Shown: positions 38,524 through 47,552 of the stretch, one piece after another
Numbering within the stretch: position 1 is the stretch's first letter
How the letters are laid out: each line of letters starts with the position of its first letter
Origin: Pectobacterium sp. A5351
GTDB taxonomy: Bacteria > Pseudomonadota > Gammaproteobacteria > Enterobacterales > Enterobacteriaceae
Length of the DNA stretch: 64,000 nucleotides
Direction: 5' to 3'
Assembly (NCBI RefSeq): GCF_028335745.1
Contig: NZ_CP116477.1
Location: 248,001 to 312,000, forward strand
The notes under the pieces: model-generated
What the model saw: only the letters and a program-made list of their open reading frames with translations
The model's database searches: none
What the model was told of the DNA's origin: nothing
Position numbers and translations under genes: made by a program

Positions 38524-39117
38524 TCAGGACACTGCGGCAATAATCGATTTGAGTTGCTTGATGTGTATTTCATCCCGCTGTACCAAAACGTCTTCCTTAA
38601 TCTTGAGAACAATGCCTTTCAACAGGTCTGTTGTGCTGGAGATATTTGTCGTAGTTTTGAGTACGTCAATGTCTGCTGCGACATGCCTGCCTTTAAGTGA
38701 AAGACGTTTCTCGGATTTTCCTTTTGCCAAATCACTTTGCAGAAAACGCGGGATATCTTTTGCCGCTGTGTGGTCGGCCGCCAGCGTGTGCAGATAATAT
38801 TTCATCAGCGTGGGAATAAAATCGGGCTCCCCACCTAATTCGCAACTTGCCAGATTTAATATGTCTATCATGTGCGCAGGGACTCTGCTTTCCAGTGCCT
38901 TACGCTGTACATCCAGCGCTTTCTTAATCATAGGCGTAGATTGATGGGGGATGATGGCAACATTCCCGCAGCGATTGCAAACGCCAACCAAGACCTGTCT
39001 CACCATGCCGCTGTTATCGCTGAATGGGACGTCTCTAAGCTGAAACGTCGCCGTTTCAAGTGACTGGCATGTGTTACAGAGAGCGGACTGTGTATCGCCG
39101 ACTTTGAAAATTTTCAT
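38524..39117 (-). CDS. Zinc-finger protein, MqsA-like antitoxin candidate
   Basis: A 197-residue protein. The N-terminus has two CxxC pairs, Cys14/Cys17 and Cys47/Cys50, at nearly the spacing of E. coli MqsA, with a similar intervening sequence (LRDVPF... versus MqsA KDIPY). The C-terminal part is not the MqsA helix-turn-helix; EKRLSLKGRHVAADIDVLK then SSTTDLLKGIVLKIKEDV (about 132-173) looks more like a ribbon-helix-helix. GAGGCGATGAC precedes the Met. It lies 9 nt after its partner gene, toxin-first as in mqsRA. I infer an antitoxin or transcriptional repressor; not shown. Confidence 0.6.
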   Translation of the reverse strand: MKIFKVGDTQSALCNTCQSLETATFQLRDVPFSDNSGMVRQVLVGVCNRCGNVAIIPHQSTPMIKKALDVQRKALESRVPAHMIDILNLASCELGGEPDFIPTLMKYYLHTLAADHTAAKDIPRFLQSDLAKGKSEKRLSLKGRHVAADIDVLKTTTNISSTTDLLKGIVLKIKEDVLVQRDEIHIKQLKSIIAAVS

Positions 39118-39126
39118 GTCATCGCC

Positions 39127-39465
39127 TCAATGGTGGACGCTAATAAAGACACAATTCGGCTCGGAAAAATACCATTTGATATACCACGGTATTTCCCGAT
39201 GGCGGCAACGGATGATATGAACATCAATATGCGCTGCAAAATGATGGGGTGAAGAAGCGTACGATGCCTCCGAAGATTGATAAATAATATCAATGAGTTC
39301 TGTTATTGATAGTTGTCCGGTTGCCAGCAAATTCTTCGTGCTGATATTCCCTCTGGCCTCATGCAGCACATTACCTGACTGCAAACAGACAATAAGCTGC
39401 TTTTTGGCATCCTTGAATCCCATCCCTTCACCCATATTGTACGAATTTATTCGTACGTTATCCAT
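39127..39465 (-). CDS. Small protein, MqsR-like toxin candidate
   Basis: A 112-residue protein upstream of the zinc-finger gene. No family is certain. After a short N-terminus it reads KDAKKQLIVCLQSGNVLHEAR, LSITELIDIIYQSS, then HIDVHIIRC and WYIKWYFSEPNCVFISVHH; this order (helix, helix, beta-sheet ending in an F-I-S-V strand) parallels MqsR/RelE-fold RNases. AGGAAAG precedes the Met at 39465; starts at codons 11 or 15 lack a site. Gene order matches mqsR-mqsA. Alternative: an unrelated conserved pair of unknown role. Confidence 0.55.
   Translation of the reverse strand: MDNVRINSYNMGEGMGFKDAKKQLIVCLQSGNVLHEARGNISTKNLLATGQLSITELIDIIYQSSEASYASSPHHFAAHIDVHIIRCRHREIPWYIKWYFSEPNCVFISVHH
39439..39456. 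promoter_or_regulatory. Perfect palindrome at the start of the MqsR-like gene
   Basis: GTACGAAT-TT-ATTCGTAC, two perfect 8-nt arms around two nt, covers codons 4 to 9 of the gene. Its form is that of a dimer-binding operator; MqsA operators are also short palindromes with a small spacer, though of different sequence. Confidence 0.45.
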
Positions 39466-39539
39466 ATGATTTTACTTTCCTGAACGAAGGAAAGAGGTAT
39501 AACGCACGGAGGGTAGGATGGGGATGTGTTTTGTATGAA

Positions 39540-39567
39540 AGAGGGAAGCGCTTCGCGTTTTCCTCTT
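39540..39567 (-). terminator. Hairpin after aaeR
   Basis: AGAGGGAAGCGC-TTCG-CGTTTTCCTCT forms an imperfect GC-containing stem with a TTCG loop just past the aaeR stop. It probably ends the aaeR transcript. Confidence 0.55.
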
Positions 39568-39575
39568 TGCAAAAC

Positions 39576-40511
39576 CTACTTTTTTTCCTCGCTATGGTTC
39601 TGCCGATAGCCCTGATACGTCAGGGCTACGTTTTTGAAGTATTCCGTCATGTAGTTAATGCAGACCTGTACTTTTAGCGGCAGATTGTCTTTGCGGGTGT
39701 AGAGCGCATAGACCGGGCGCGGATCGGAGTGGTAGCGGTTAAACAGGATCTCAATTTCGCCACGATGGATTTCATCCACGATCCACATGAGCGGCACGTA
39801 CGCGATACCCGCGCCAGCCTTGAGCCAGCGCACCAGCGTTTGTGGATCGTTAGTGACAAAGCGTCCTTGTGGCGTGACGCGGGTTGAAATGCCCTCTGGG
39901 GCGATCAACTCGAATTCGCTGTCGGGACGCACGCTGTATTCCAGCCAGGAAAAATTCACCATATCGGCTGGTTTATCCGGCGTGCCGTGCTGTGCCAGAT
40001 AGCTTTTGGCGGCACAGACCACCATGGGCATCGAGCCTAAGCGTTTCGAGAACAGGCTGGAATCCTGTAATGCGCCGACGCGGATTACGATATCCAGCCC
40101 ATCGGCAATCAGGTCGGGAGCGGGAATTCCTGTGACCAGATTGACGGACAAGCCGGGGTATTCCTTCAGCATCGCGGCAGTCATGGTGGACAATACATTC
40201 TGTGCCATCGTGGAAGAACTGCCGATGCGCAGTGTGCCGATGGGCGTATTGTTGAAGGCGTAAAGCTGCTCATGGACCTCATGAGCCTCATGCAGCATGC
40301 GGCGACAGCCGTGGTAGTAAATTTTCCCCGCTTCCGTCAGCCCAATGCTGCGCGTACTGCGGTTCAGCAGCTTAATCTGTAGTTCATCTTCAAGCTTGGT
40401 GACGGTCTGGCTGACGGCGGATACGCTCATCTGCAACTGGCGGGCGGCGGCGGTAAAAGACCCAAATTCCACCACGCGGGCAAACACCGACATACTCTTT
40501 AGTCTTTCCAT
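39576..40511 (-). CDS. aaeR: LysR-type regulator AaeR
   Basis: A 311-residue LysR-type regulator very similar to E. coli AaeR (309). The winged helix-turn-helix (FGSFTAAARQLQMSVSAVSQTVTKLEDEL) is at residues 16-44 and the effector-binding domain at about 90-295. In E. coli it activates aaeXAB in response to hydroxylated aromatic acids such as p-hydroxybenzoate, which fits a plant-associated host. It is divergent from aaeXAB across a 424-nt region. Confidence 0.95.
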   Translation of the reverse strand: MERLKSMSVFARVVEFGSFTAAARQLQMSVSAVSQTVTKLEDELQIKLLNRSTRSIGLTEAGKIYYHGCRRMLHEAHEVHEQLYAFNNTPIGTLRIGSSSTMAQNVLSTMTAAMLKEYPGLSVNLVTGIPAPDLIADGLDIVIRVGALQDSSLFSKRLGSMPMVVCAAKSYLAQHGTPDKPADMVNFSWLEYSVRPDSEFELIAPEGISTRVTPQGRFVTNDPQTLVRWLKAGAGIAYVPLMWIVDEIHRGEIEILFNRYHSDPRPVYALYTRKDNLPLKVQVCINYMTEYFKNVALTYQGYRQNHSEEKK

Positions 40512-40935
40512 TATTCACTCTGGCTTAAAAGTGATTTAGATCACACTATGTAGATAAGGTGATAATAAGCATCCATAATATAGCCTATCCGGTGATGCCG
40601 GGTGGAACATTGTCCGCCATCGTTCAAGCGGCAGCGTTGCCTGAAGGTGAAAACGAACAGACATCGCCCCTGTGGTCGTCCATGATTATTCACCGCCCAG
40701 AGCTAGCCAATGATTGCGTTTATTTACCCAATGTAGATCGTGCGCTGATTTCCCATCGCTAGTCAGCCTCTGCTGGCATCGCTATTCATCAGTTTAACGC
40801 TATTTAATTCGCTGGCTACAGCCTGCGGGATGACGCGCTTTTGTCTATGCTGAACGTCAGCATCAGACGACATCATTTACCATCCGGTAGCGAACCTGCA
40901 CGCTACCGCTACCTAATAGAAAAAAGGAAAAGAGG
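40512..40935. promoter_or_regulatory. Divergent aaeR-aaeX control region with a CRP-like site
   Basis: 424 nt. GTGA-TTTAGA-TCACA at 40531-40545 matches the CRP consensus TGTGA-N6-TCACA except for one base and lies 20 nt before aaeR. AaeR-binding sites should also be here but I cannot name them. A 67-codon frame from a GTG at 40559 resembles nothing known and was not called. Confidence 0.5.
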
Positions 40936-41139
40936 ATGAGTTCACTCCCGGTTATGGTGCTATTCGGGTTGTCATTTCCCCCCGTATTTTTTGTCTTGCT
41001 GGTGTCATTGACCCTGTTTTTTGTCGTGAACCGCCTGCTGCAACCGACGGGTATCTATGACTTTGTCTGGCATCCGGCGCTGTTTAACAGCGCGCTGTTC
41101 TGCTGTTTGTTCTATTTACTCTTCCGTTACGGTCTGTGA
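40936..41139 (+). CDS. aaeX: AaeX, small membrane protein of the aromatic acid efflux operon
   Basis: A 67-residue protein with two membrane helices (about 8-30 and 48-66), homologous to E. coli AaeX (DUF1656). Its function is not known. GGAAAAGAGG precedes the start. It is the first gene of aaeXAB, 7 nt before aaeA. Confidence 0.94.
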   Translation: MSSLPVMVLFGLSFPPVFFVLLVSLTLFFVVNRLLQPTGIYDFVWHPALFNSALFCCLFYLLFRYGL

Positions 41140-41146
41140 GGCGTCT

Positions 41147-42112
41147 GTGAAAGCGTTCTTTTTAACCTTGTTGAGACAGCAGGCCGTGCTGATCAAAAAA
41201 CTGAGCCGCGTGGTCATTACGCTGGTGATTGTGCTGTGCGCGATTGTCGCTATTTTCCGTGTCTGGGCGTTTTATACCGAATCGCCCTGGACGCGTGATG
41301 CCAAATTTACGGCGGACGTTGTTGCAATCGCGCCGGACGTCAGTGGGTTGTTGAGCGATGTTCGCGTCACGGACAATCAACGGGTGAACCAAGGTGACGT
41401 GCTGTTTGTTATCGATCAGCCGCGCTACCATCAGGCCGTGGCGCAGGCGGAAGCCGATGTTGCCTACTATCAGGCTCTGGTGACGGAAAAACGTCGGGAA
41501 TCGGGGCGTCGTGCTCGTCTGGGCGTCAGTGCGATGTCGCAGGAAAATATCGATCAGTCCAGTAATGCCCTGGAAACCGCCACGCACCAGCTTGCTAAAG
41601 CGCAGGCGGTGTTGTCACTGGCGCAGTTGGAACTGGAACGCACCGTGGTTCGCGCCCCTGCCGACGGCTGGGTGACCAACCTGCATGTGCAGAGCGGTGA
41701 GTTCATCGAACGCGGTAATACGGCCGTGGCGCTGGTGAAGAAGGATTCGTTCTACCTGCTGGCGTACATGGAAGAAACCAAGCTTGAAGGGGTTCGCCGC
41801 GGTTACCGTGCGGAAATCACCCCGCTGGGCAGTGAAAAGATATTTTACGGCACGGTTGATAGCGTAGCGGCGGGTGTGAATAACAGCAGCAGCAGCGCGA
41901 ACAATAAAGGCTTGGCGAATGTGGATTCTAATCTGGAGTGGGTGCGTCTGGCGCAGCGTGTGCCGGTAAAAATTCGCCTCGATCGTCAAATGGGCGACCT
42001 TTATCCAGCTGGCACGACGGCAACCGTGGTGATCACCGGTGAGCAGGTCAACAATGACAAAAAGCCGTCACCGCTTATTCGTCTCCTTTATCGCCTGCGT
42101 GAGTTTGGTTAA
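41147..42112 (+). CDS. aaeA: p-Hydroxybenzoic acid efflux pump subunit AaeA
   Basis: A 321-residue membrane-fusion (HlyD-type) protein. One N-terminal helix near residues 22-42, lipoyl halves at [30 protein letters not shown] near 60-88 and [20 protein letters not shown] near 170-190, and a coiled hairpin between. I chose the GTG at 41147 with GAGG upstream, giving about ten more N-terminal residues than E. coli (310); a later GTG within RQQAVLIKK would give the E. coli-like length but lacks a ribosome-binding site. It overlaps nothing and precedes aaeB by 8 nt. Confidence 0.93.
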   Translation: MKAFFLTLLRQQAVLIKKLSRVVITLVIVLCAIVAIFRVWAFYTESPWTRDAKFTADVVAIAPDVSGLLSDVRVTDNQRVNQGDVLFVIDQPRYHQAVAQAEADVAYYQALVTEKRRESGRRARLGVSAMSQENIDQSSNALETATHQLAKAQAVLSLAQLELERTVVRAPADGWVTNLHVQSGEFIERGNTAVALVKKDSFYLLAYMEETKLEGVRRGYRAEITPLGSEKIFYGTVDSVAAGVNNSSSSANNKGLANVDSNLEWVRLAQRVPVKIRLDRQMGDLYPAGTTATVVITGEQVNNDKKPSPLIRLLYRLREFG

Positions 42113-42120
42113 GTGAGGCG

Positions 42121-44112
42121 ATGATGAAAACGCCGTCGTTGACAGGCCCTGTGTTTTTTACGACACCGAAGTTTGCGCGCTTGCGCTTTGCCTTCAAACT
42201 GAGCTTTGCGATTGTACTGTCCCTGTTTCTGGGGTTTCATCTCCAGTTGGAAACCCCGCGCTGGTCGGTGCTGACGGCGGCGATTGTTGCTGCTGGCCCC
42301 GCTTTTGCCGCAGGCGGCGAGCCGTTTTCCGGCGCAATTCGTCATCGTGGTATTCTGCGCATTATTGGCACCTTTATCGGCTGCATCGGTGCACTTATCA
42401 TCATTATCGCCACTGTTCGCGCACCGGTTGTGATGTTAATGTTGTGCTGTATTTGGGCAGGCCTTTGCACTTGGGTTTCCTCGCTGGTTAAAGTCGAAAA
42501 CGCCTATGTGTTCGGGCTGGCGGGTTACACCGCGCTGATTATTATTGTGTCGACGCAGGGCACGCCGCTGCTGACGCCGCAGTTTGCCGTGGAGCGCTGT
42601 AGCGAGATTGTGCTAGGCATTTTTTGTGCCATTCTGGCGGATTTACTGTTTTCGCCACGTTCGATCAAGCAGGACGTTGATCGCAGTATTGGCGAACTGC
42701 TGGTGGATCAATATCGCTTACTGCAACTCAGCATGAACGGCGCGGAGAAAGAAGCCATCGATGTCGCATGGCATGCGTTGGTGCGTAAAACGACCGCGCT
42801 AAACGGCATGCACAGCAGTCTGATGCTGGAATCCTCGCGCTGGCAGAACAGTAACCGCCGTTTAACGTCGCTGCATACGCAATCGCTCACGATGATTACA
42901 CAGGCGTGTGAAACCTACCTGATGTTGCAGGATGCCCCGACTCCCGTAAAAAGCAGCCTGAAACTGTTGTTGGATCAGCCCGTTGAGTCGTTTCGCGATG
43001 TGCATTGCCGTGTGAAAGCATTGCGCCACCTGATTGCCGCAGACAGCCGTGACGTGCCACCTACATTGGTTAGCTGGGTGGGGGCAGCGACGCGCTATTT
43101 GTTGTTAGCGAAAGGCGTGCAGACCAACGGGCGTATCACGACGATTGAAGCTGACGTGTTGAACAGCGATGTGGAAATTAAAGCGCCATCAGCCGAAACC
43201 CATCATGCCATGATCAACGGCTTACGTACTGGCGTGGCGACTGCGCTGGGCTGCTTGTTCTGGTTGAGCACCGGCTGGACCTCTGGCAGCGTGTGTATGG
43301 TGATGATTGCGGTGGTGACATCGCTTGCCATGCGTTTGCCGAATCCGCAGATGATGGCGAAGGATTTTCTGTTCGGGACGATCTATGCGCTGCCGCTGGG
43401 GGCAATAATGTTCATGTTTATTATGCCCTCAACGCAGCAAAGTATGCTGCTACTGTGCCTGAGTTTGGGGGCGATGGCCTTCTTTCTTGGGATTGAAGTA
43501 CAAAAACGTCGGCTCGGTTCGCTGGGTGCATTAGCCAGTACGATCAATATATTGGTGCTGGATAACCCGATGACGTTCCATATCAGCCAGTTTCTGGACA
43601 GCGCGATCGGCCAGATCATCGGCTGTTTTCTGGCGCTGATGGTGATCCTGCTGATCCGGGATAACACCAAGGCGCATACGGGGAGAACGCTGCTGAACCG
43701 TTTTGTATATGGCGCGGTTTCAGCGCTGACGACCAACACGACGCGGCGCAAGGAAAACCATCTGCCTGCGTTGTACCAACAGTTGTTCCTGCTGCTGAAC
43801 CGCTTTCCTGACGATATTGCCAGGTATCGTCTCGCACTGTGGTTGATCATCATGCATCAGCGTCTGAGAACGCTGGATATTCCGCAAAACGCGGCGCTCT
43901 CTGCCTTGCATCGTCAGATTCGCGCAACGGCAGAGCAGGTGGTGTTGGCTCGACGTGATAGTACGCGCAGCCGCTATTTCACGCAGCTGTTAGACGAGCT
44001 TGAACGTTATCAGCAGATGTTGACGGAACAGCAGCTTCCCCCGAGCGTGACGGCACCTGTAGGGCGATTAACCGGAATCCTGCGTGATTATCAGCATGCG
44101 CTGAGCAACTAA
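42121..44112 (+). CDS. aaeB: p-Hydroxybenzoic acid efflux pump subunit AaeB
   Basis: A 663-residue inner-membrane transporter of the FUSC/aromatic acid exporter family (E. coli 655). Two membrane blocks, about residues 20-175 and 365-520, are separated and followed by cytoplasmic helical parts. With AaeA it exports aromatic carboxylic acids, acting as a relief valve. Two adjacent ATG codons (42121, 42124) are possible starts. Confidence 0.95.
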   Translation: MMKTPSLTGPVFFTTPKFARLRFAFKLSFAIVLSLFLGFHLQLETPRWSVLTAAIVAAGPAFAAGGEPFSGAIRHRGILRIIGTFIGCIGALIIIIATVRAPVVMLMLCCIWAGLCTWVSSLVKVENAYVFGLAGYTALIIIVSTQGTPLLTPQFAVERCSEIVLGIFCAILADLLFSPRSIKQDVDRSIGELLVDQYRLLQLSMNGAEKEAIDVAWHALVRKTTALNGMHSSLMLESSRWQNSNRRLTSLHTQSLTMITQACETYLMLQDAPTPVKSSLKLLLDQPVESFRDVHCRVKALRHLIAADSRDVPPTLVSWVGAATRYLLLAKGVQTNGRITTIEADVLNSDVEIKAPSAETHHAMINGLRTGVATALGCLFWLSTGWTSGSVCMVMIAVVTSLAMRLPNPQMMAKDFLFGTIYALPLGAIMFMFIMPSTQQSMLLLCLSLGAMAFFLGIEVQKRRLGSLGALASTINILVLDNPMTFHISQFLDSAIGQIIGCFLALMVILLIRDNTKAHTGRTLLNRFVYGAVSALTTNTTRRKENHLPALYQQLFLLLNRFPDDIARYRLALWLIIMHQRLRTLDIPQNAALSALHRQIRATAEQVVLARRDSTRSRYFTQLLDELERYQQMLTEQQLPPSVTAPVGRLTGILRDYQHALSN

Positions 44113-44181
44113 TATTGGTGGGACAGACAGTACGATCAGGAAGGCGTTTACGTGGCGACTTTCACCTGTGGTGAGTTTTAT

Positions 44182-44511
44182 TTATTGATTCAAAAGCCTT
44201 TTGAATAAATGAGTCCTGAAATCTCTTTTGGTGTTGATGAACATATGAATCAGAACGATACTGTCGTCAAATTCATAAACGACCCTTGTTTGTCTGACCA
44301 GCGTATATTTGACGTTTGTGACGCCAAGTTCTTTCAGTTCGTCAATGTAACCGCCACTTTGAGGGTTTTGCTTAATTCTCTGAATGGCTGTCTTGTATTC
44401 TGGATTTATTGTGTTCCATACAGAATCGCCAAATTTTGCTCTGACATATTTCTTAATGTCTTTGAGTTCTTCTTTGGCACTGTCAAGAATGACAACTTTT
44501 CTTATCGACAT
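44182..44511 (-). CDS. RelE/ParE family toxin
   Basis: A 109-residue protein with the RelE/ParE fold pattern: VVILDSAKEELKDIKKYVRAKFG near 6-28, a central turn YKTAIQRIKQNPQSGGYIDELKELG and the terminal beta strands YTLVRQTRVVYEFDDSIVLIHMFINTKRDF near 69-98. Family members are mRNA interferases or gyrase inhibitors. Its start overlaps the antitoxin stop by one base (TGATG), the standard antitoxin-first arrangement. It lies between aaeB and yjgA. Confidence 0.88.
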   Translation of the reverse strand: MSIRKVVILDSAKEELKDIKKYVRAKFGDSVWNTINPEYKTAIQRIKQNPQSGGYIDELKELGVTNVKYTLVRQTRVVYEFDDSIVLIHMFINTKRDFRTHLFKRLLNQ

Positions 44512-44771
44512 CAGTCGTCCATTTCATCCAAAAAAGATTCTGCATCAGAATATTTACCTTCCGTAAACGCTTTTCTCCCCAAGGCTAACAGCTTAAGCAA
44601 GGCAAGCGTTTCTTGTTGTTTTTCATATTCTATGATGTCCATAACCACCATTTTGGCTTCACCATTTTGAGTGATAATAATGGGTTCAGGATTGACCGCA
44701 AATTCCTTAACGATCTCCGCTGCACTGGATTTTAGGTAGGTAATGGGTTTGATTTGCTCTGCAAGGGACAT
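44511..44771 (-). CDS. Phd/YefM family antitoxin
   Basis: An 86-residue antitoxin: the N-terminal DNA-binding part ITYLKSSAAEIVKEF near residues 8-22, then EPIIITQNGEAKMVVMDIIEYE near 27-48, the Phd/YefM signature, and an acidic toxin-binding tail EGKYSDAESFLDEMDD. The Met at 44771 has AGGAATTATC upstream; a longer frame from 44930 adds 53 residues of no known type and was rejected. It probably represses its own operon. Confidence 0.88.
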   Translation of the reverse strand: MSLAEQIKPITYLKSSAAEIVKEFAVNPEPIIITQNGEAKMVVMDIIEYEKQQETLALLKLLALGRKAFTEGKYSDAESFLDEMDD

Positions 44772-44936
44772 GATAATTCCTTGGTTGTTTTCTATACACA
44801 ATGCGGCTTTGGACAGAATACGAACCGAATTCAGCCCTGTCAAGAAATTACCCGATTGCGCCAGAAAGCCAAAAGATCTGTTATGGCGAGTATGAATAAA
44901 GCGTGGGATGAGCGAACCCTCATCCCGCACTTGCCG

Positions 44937-45488
44937 TTAGTCTGTGGTTTCTGCCAGTTCGCGCAGATATTGGAAGATCTGGCGGGCGGATTTCGGCGGT
45001 TTGTTTGCGGCTTTCTCTTTCTGCGCATTACGCACCAGAGAACGTAACTGTTGACGGTCAGCATGCGGGTACAGCGCCAGAACATCGGGAACTACATCGT
45101 CACCCTCGGCAATCAGACGATCGCGCAGTTGTTCCAGTTTGTGGAATAACGCCACCTGCTGATTATGACGGTTGTTCAGCTTATCCAGAGCCGTTTGGAT
45201 CGGTTCAGGATCGCGGGCGCGTAACATTTTGCCAATCAACTGTAGCTGACGGCGACGACCTTCTTTTTTGATCCGCTGTGCCAGTTCTACCGCTGCACGC
45301 AGATCGTCGTCCAGTGGGATCTTCTCCAGGGCGTTTTTGCCCAGATCAACCAGTTCCGCGCCGAGATCTTTCAGCGCTTCGGCATCGCGCTTTATTTCGC
45401 TTTTACTGACCCAGATAATTTCATCATCTTCATCGTCTTCCTGATTATCCGGGACGTCATTCAGCCAGTCTTCGGGTTTTTGTTTCAT
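44937..45488 (-). CDS. yjgA: Ribosome-associated protein DarP (YjgA)
   Basis: A 183-residue, highly charged helical protein similar to E. coli YjgA/DarP, which binds late 50S precursors near the peptidyl-transferase centre and aids 50S assembly. Conserved: [24 protein letters not shown] near 23-40, [18 protein letters not shown] near 73-90 and a basic C-terminus ([18 protein letters not shown]). It is divergent from pmbA, as in E. coli. Confidence 0.95.
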   Translation of the reverse strand: MKQKPEDWLNDVPDNQEDDEDDEIIWVSKSEIKRDAEALKDLGAELVDLGKNALEKIPLDDDLRAAVELAQRIKKEGRRRQLQLIGKMLRARDPEPIQTALDKLNNRHNQQVALFHKLEQLRDRLIAEGDDVVPDVLALYPHADRQQLRSLVRNAQKEKAANKPPKSARQIFQYLRELAETTD

Positions 45489-45664
45489 GGGTGGCTCCTA
45501 AAAAGTGTCCAGGAGCAATTCGTACCGTGACGAGAGCGGCTCCGGGATGGTGAACAGCGTGCCCACCAGAAAAAAAAGAGGCTGATACTAACAGGTTTGG
45601 GCTTTGTGCGAAATTGTCCGTAGATCCTGTTAGACTAGAAAGCATTATGCTACACCATATTATG

Positions 45665-45719
45665 CTCGTCATACCTCACGTTACCGATGTGTTGGCTGCG
45701 CGAAGTAGGTAGAGTATAC
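45665..45719. repeat. Shortened copy of the intergenic palindrome found at 59674
   Basis: CGTCATACCTCACG...GATGTGTTGGCTGCGCG, then AGGTAGAGTATA, shares its left end (CGTCATACTTCA, TGTGTTGGCTGCG) and its right end (TTTAGTGTATA-like) with the full element at 59674-59803 but lacks the middle. It lies in the yjgA-pmbA divergent region of 296 nt, which otherwise shows nothing clear. Confidence 0.55.
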
Positions 45720-45784
45720 GCCCCTTTTGTACTCGTTGCGGGGATGATGATGGTGAGCTTTCTTCCACTCATTATGGCAGAACA

Positions 45785-47125
45785 ATGACGATAACTACTC
45801 AGGTTGCAGAGCAGCGTAAAGCGCTGGAACTCGCGGTTGCTCAGGCGTTGGAATTGGCGCGTGCCGGTTCGGATGCGGCAGAAGTCGCGGTGTCAAAAAC
45901 GACGGGCATTAGCGTCAGCACCCGTTATGGTGACGTTGAAAATGTTGAATTCAATAGCGATGGCGCGTTGGGTATTACGGTGTATTACCAACAACGTAAA
46001 GGCAGCGCATCGTCTACCGATCTCAGTCCGGATGCGATCGCGCGTACGGTTCAGGCCGCACTGGATATTGCTCGTTATACCTCTGTCGATCCTTCTGCTG
46101 GCCCGGCGGATCGGGATCTTCTGGCATTCGATGCGCCGGATCTCGATCTGTTCCATCCGACCGAACTGGATGCGGATCGCGGCATTGAATTAGCGGCTCG
46201 CGCAGAGCAGGCGGCGTTACAGGCTGACAAACGTATCACCAATACCGAAGGCGGCAGTTTTAATAGCCACTATGGCGTTAAGGTGTTCGGCAATAGCCAC
46301 GGCTTGCTAAAAAGCTACTGCTCCAGCCGTCATTCCATGTCCAGTTGCGTGATTGCCGAAGTCAATGGCGATATGGAGCGGGATTATGCTTATACCGTCG
46401 GCCGTGCTCTGGATGATTTGCGCAGCCCGGAGTGGGTGGGCGAAGAGTGCGCGCGCCGCACGTTATCTCGCCTTTCACCGCGTAAGCTGCCAACCATGCA
46501 GTCACCAGTGATGTTTTCTGCGGAAGTCGCGACGGGTCTGTTTGGTCATCTGGTTGGCGCGATCAGCGGCGGCAGCGTTTATCGTAAATCGACCTTCCTG
46601 CTCGATAAGCTCGGTCAGCAGATTCTGCCAGAGTGGCTGACGATTGAGGAACAGCCGCACTTGCTTAAAGGGCTGGCTTCTACGCCGTTCGACAGCGAAG
46701 GCGTACGGACGCAGGCACGTGAAATTGTGAAAGCGGGCGTGCTGCAAACCTGGCTGTTGACGAGCTACTCCGCGCGCAAACTGGGGATGAAGAGCACCGG
46801 CCACGCGGGTGGCATTCATAACTGGCGGATTGCCGGACAGGGCCTGGGTTTCAACGACATGCTGAAACAGATGGGCAAAGGCCTGCTGGTGACCGAACTG
46901 ATGGGGCAGGGGGTAAGCGGTGTGACGGGGGATTATTCCCGTGGGGCATCCGGCTTCTGGGTTGAAAACGGTGAAATTCAGTATCCGGTCAGCGAGATTA
47001 CGATCGCGGGTAACCTGAAAGACATGCTGCGTAATATTGTGACGGTGGGGAACGATATCGAAACCCGGAGCAATATCCAGTGTGGTTCCGTGCTGCTGCC
47101 AGAGATGAAAATCGCAGGGGAGTAA
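45785..47125 (+). CDS. pmbA: Metalloprotease subunit PmbA/TldE
   Basis: A 446-residue protein (E. coli 450) that pairs with TldD to form the protease maturing microcin B17 and acting on CcdA. TldE lacks the zinc ligands, and here too the HExxxH motif of TldD is absent. Strongly conserved stretches include [23 protein letters not shown] near 35-58 and [17 protein letters not shown] at the end. It is divergent from yjgA, the usual order. Confidence 0.96.
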   Translation: MTITTQVAEQRKALELAVAQALELARAGSDAAEVAVSKTTGISVSTRYGDVENVEFNSDGALGITVYYQQRKGSASSTDLSPDAIARTVQAALDIARYTSVDPSAGPADRDLLAFDAPDLDLFHPTELDADRGIELAARAEQAALQADKRITNTEGGSFNSHYGVKVFGNSHGLLKSYCSSRHSMSSCVIAEVNGDMERDYAYTVGRALDDLRSPEWVGEECARRTLSRLSPRKLPTMQSPVMFSAEVATGLFGHLVGAISGGSVYRKSTFLLDKLGQQILPEWLTIEEQPHLLKGLASTPFDSEGVRTQAREIVKAGVLQTWLLTSYSARKLGMKSTGHAGGIHNWRIAGQGLGFNDMLKQMGKGLLVTELMGQGVSGVTGDYSRGASGFWVENGEIQYPVSEITIAGNLKDMLRNIVTVGNDIETRSNIQCGSVLLPEMKIAGE

Positions 47126-47552
47126 TGGCGTCGCGTGTTGGGGATGGAGCCCCGGCTTTAGCTGTGCAATTGTGTTCTATCGTGGAATGCATCACGGTAC
47201 GGGCCTGATCTTTCAGGCGTACCGTGATGTGATGCCTGTCTTCCTGCCAAAATGAAATGCACTCAATAGCAGATTTTACGCGCGCGATGTGGCAATTAGC
47301 TATAAATGCGGTGCTTGTGTAAATACTGTTCTCCCTATTACTTTGATTTGCTATTTTTAAAAACGATTGTTTAGAGCCTGAATTATTGCGTAATGAACGG
47401 TAATGGCTTTCAGCCCGCCTGATTATGAATTTATATGGCCATGATGAACTCGCTAATATCGGCTGGGTAATATCCGGACGGGCGTTACCGTGGGGGCTGT
47501 AAACAGCGCTGGAGCGAAATTAACGTGTTGTTTCTTCATAAGGATATGGATT
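47126..47552. other. Intergenic region with a long hairpin between pmbA and the P450 gene
   Basis: 427 nt with no gene. At 47191-47228, ATCACGGTACG pairs with CGTACCGTGAT, enclosing GCCTGA/TCAGGC, a near-perfect 17-bp stem 65 nt after pmbA, without a U-tract. The rest is AT-rich and should contain the P450 promoter; I cannot name it. Confidence 0.55.

Noticed and set aside
40559..40762. A 67-codon frame from GTG in the aaeR-aaeX region
   Set aside because: Begins in the control region without a clear ribosome-binding site and resembles nothing I know.
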